Both the position numbers and the translations under genes were made by a program. A DNA stretch of 24,659 nt, taken from positions 1-24,659 of the forward strand of contig CAZISM010000081.1 of the NCBI GenBank assembly GCA_964541895.1, given 5' to 3'. Position 1 is the first letter of the stretch. Each line of letters begins with the position of its first letter. This stretch comes from CAZISM01 sp964541895 (GTDB taxonomy: Bacteria > Zhuqueibacterota > Zhuqueibacteria > Residuimicrobiales > Residuimicrobiaceae). The notes under the pieces are model-generated. The model saw only the letters and a program-made list of their open reading frames with translations, made no database searches and was not told the DNA's origin. Shown here in pieces: positions 23,066-24,659 of this stretch.

Positions 23066-24659
23066 TTATTTGAGCGCTTGCGGCGAAATCTCGGTCTTGC
23101 CGAAATCACTGCACTGCCAGGAAACCCGTAACTTTTGCTCACCCCCTTTTTGAAAATAGCGCACCTGAACCTGGTGCAGGCCACGGTTCAGATAAATCCT
23201 GCCGGCCACCTCTTCATAGCCATGATAGCCGTCGTTATCGATCAACCGTTCGTTGTCGATATAGAGCTGACTGCCGTCGTTGGAGCCGCAATGAAACATA
23301 TAATAGCCGTCTTTTTCAGCGTGGACATATCCGATCATCACCAGAGCATAATTTTCACCACGGGTGGCGATCTCTTCGAGACGGAATTGAGACGCCCAGC
23401 CGGTCGCGACCGGTTGCATGTCCAGCAAGGGCGGCAGTTTATCCCACTCTCCGAGATAATATTTGTATAATACGCCTCCCTTGCGCGGGATCTTTTCATG
23501 TATCGAAGTCGCGATGTCGCTCGGGCCATAACCCGGCTTGAACGCCTGCGCATAGACGAGAGCGCTTTTCTTCAGCAAAAACGGCTTTTCATAGCGGCTC
23601 CAGCCGCTGACCGGGGCGTTTTTATCCAGCGCATAGCGGATGTCCGCGTTGGGCGTGGCGCAGCTCAGAGCGACCTGCACGGACTCGTGGAAGAACGAAT
23701 GGTTGGGCCTGATTTCAGGCGTTCGGACTTTGAACGTGGGCAGGCGCAATTCGGCAAGCGCACTGGCCATGCCATCTTTAATCACTCTGGCCTTGATGGT
23801 GCAGGCGTCGATCTGCAGGAACGGTTGTCGATACACGCCGGCTTGCGCCGTGACCTCGCTCCCGTCCAGCGTATAATGAACGGATCCGTCCGCGGTGAAT
23901 GAACGCATGGTGACATAGCCGTCGTCATCGCGGCGGATGAGCGGCTCCAGAAACGAAAAAAGAGAGCGATCCGCCGGCAGGTTATGGGCCAGGTTCAACG
24001 CCGACATCTCCATGGTCTCATCGAGGCTGAACAGCTTTTGCACCTGGCTGAAATCGTTACCCAGCAGGTTGATGTGCCGGCAGTTTTTTTCCAGTCGCAT
24101 GAAAACCGGCGTGGTCTGCGGAAAACACTCACTGACGGATACGTTTCGGCACGCCCGCAGCCTCATCAGGCCGGCGGCGCCGGGATCGACCTGGCCCTTG
24201 ACATGCAAGAGGTGCAGATTTTTAACATCGTCAAAAAACAGCGGCGGCCGGGCCTCTTCCAGGCCGTAGGCCAGTTCGACGTCGCGCAAGGTCAGGCCGT
24301 TCACATGCCGGCAGAAAAAGCCATAGGCCGGCAGATCGCCATAGCGGGTGCTTTCCGGATAATCCGTATCATTTTCCGGGTATTCCGCTTCGGCCAGGGC
24401 TTTGCTGCCGCCGCCGTCAAAATGGATGAACACGTTAGAGATGGCAACATTTTCAATATCACGATCTCTGAGGCCGAGGATGGAACACCCGTTGCGGCCG
24501 GCATGGGTGGCCGTGATATTGCTGATCTTGACGTTGCGGAAGGTGCCGATAGCCGCCTTTTCCTGGTGGACGCGGAACGGCCGGGCGCGATGGCCCAGGC
24601 GCATAAAAATCGGCGCCGCCATATCCTCGATGGCGATGTTGGAAATGGTGACGCGATCC
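23066..24659 (-). CDS. GH28-like beta-helix protein with chitobiase-C-like and PA14 domains (5' end outside window)
   Basis: The frame is open from the right edge (residues DRVTISNIAIEDM...) to the stop at 23066, about 530 residues; the in-frame ATG at 24622 is internal. Residues 1-220 are parallel beta-helix turns of a polygalacturonase-like GH28 protein (NVKISNITATHAG, CSILGLRDRDIENVAISNVFI, LPAYGFFCRHVNGLTLRDVEL). About 235-375 are two beta-sandwich domains of chitobiase C-terminal type (SVHYTLDGSEVTAQAG, and NADIRYALDKNAPVSGW). The last 150 residues form a PA14 domain (YYMFHCGSNDGSQLYIDNERLIDNDGYHG), which often binds glycans. The catalytic Asp residues of GH28 would be in the missing N-terminal part, so activity is unproven. 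It fits extracellular attack on pectin-like polymers. Confidence 0.85.
   Translation of the reverse strand, partial: DRVTISNIAIEDMAAPIFMRLGHRARPFRVHQEKAAIGTFRNVKISNITATHAGRNGCSILGLRDRDIENVAISNVFIHFDGGGSKALAEAEYPENDTDYPESTRYGDLPAYGFFCRHVNGLTLRDVELAYGLEEARPPLFFDDVKNLHLLHVKGQVDPGAAGLMRLRACRNVSVSECFPQTTPVFMRLEKNCRHINLLGNDFSQVQKLFSLDETMEMSALNLAHNLPADRSLFSFLEPLIRRDDDGYVTMRSFTADGSVHYTLDGSEVTAQAGVYRQPFLQIDACTIKARVIKDGMASALAELRLPTFKVRTPEIRPNHSFFHESVQVALSCATPNADIRYALDKNAPVSGWSRYEKPFLLKKSALVYAQAFKPGYGPSDIATSIHEKIPRKGGVLYKYYLGEWDKLPPLLDMQPVATGWASQFRLEEIATRGENYALVMIGYVHAEKDGYYMFHCGSNDGSQLYIDNERLIDNDGYHGYEEVAGRIYLNRGLHQVQVRYFQKGGEQKLRVSWQCSDFGKTEISPQALK

Noticed and set aside
1..24659. CRISPR arrays, tRNA or rRNA genes, insertion sequences, phage genes
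   Set aside because: None seen: no regularly spaced repeats, no tRNA-like fold in the intergenic spaces, and no transposase, integrase or phage structural motifs in any plausible coding frame.

Overview
This window looks like a metagenome-type scaffold from an uncultured, GC-rich bacterium. Four runs of exactly 100 N (3192-3291, 9922-10021, 12550-12649, 16577-16676) are probably gaps of unknown true length, and each cuts one or more genes. No rRNA, tRNA or taxonomic marker is present. The M23 peptidase with a long C-terminal extension, the LytS-type kinase, the Tat-exported Gfo/Idh/MocA protein and the glycan genes recall FCB-related lineages (Bacteroidota, Calditrichota, KSB1-like). This placement is a weak inference.

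Region A (1 to about 15.75 kb) is read entirely on the minus strand. In transcription order it holds an SNF2-family helicase, a nitrilase-family amidohydrolase (broken by a gap), a Wzx-type flippase, a class I methyltransferase, a nucleoside deoxyribosyltransferase/DNPH1-like protein (broken), DNA polymerase IV, a heparinase II/III-family protein, a LytS-type sensor kinase, an exported TPR protein, a TtcA-like tRNA thiolation ATPase (broken), a D-glucuronyl C5-epimerase-like protein (N-terminus in the gap), a GT4 glycosyltransferase and an M23 peptidase running off the left edge. Spacings are tiny, with several ATGA or TGATG overlaps, so much of this may be one long operon. A promoter-like site lies upstream of the helicase. 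Flippase, glycosyltransferase, C5-epimerase and heparinase-like lyase together suggest assembly and tailoring of a uronic-acid-containing surface polysaccharide.

Region B (about 15.8-24.7 kb) looks like a glycan-breakdown locus. An 872-residue Tat-exported protein of unrecognised family, a uroporphyrinogen-decarboxylase-like protein and a secreted (alpha/alpha)-toroid-like glycosidase form a minus-strand operon behind a good promoter. Divergent to it is a Tat-exported Gfo/Idh/MocA oxidoreductase. It ends at a symmetrical bidirectional terminator, which also serves a GH28-like beta-helix protein with chitobiase-C-like and PA14 domains that runs off the right edge.

The most notable features are the bacterial C5-epimerase/heparinase pair in a surface-glycan operon, the unassigned Tat-exported 872-residue protein, and a sensor kinase whose ATP-binding motifs look eroded. 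I found no CRISPR array, insertion sequence, integrase or complete defence system.
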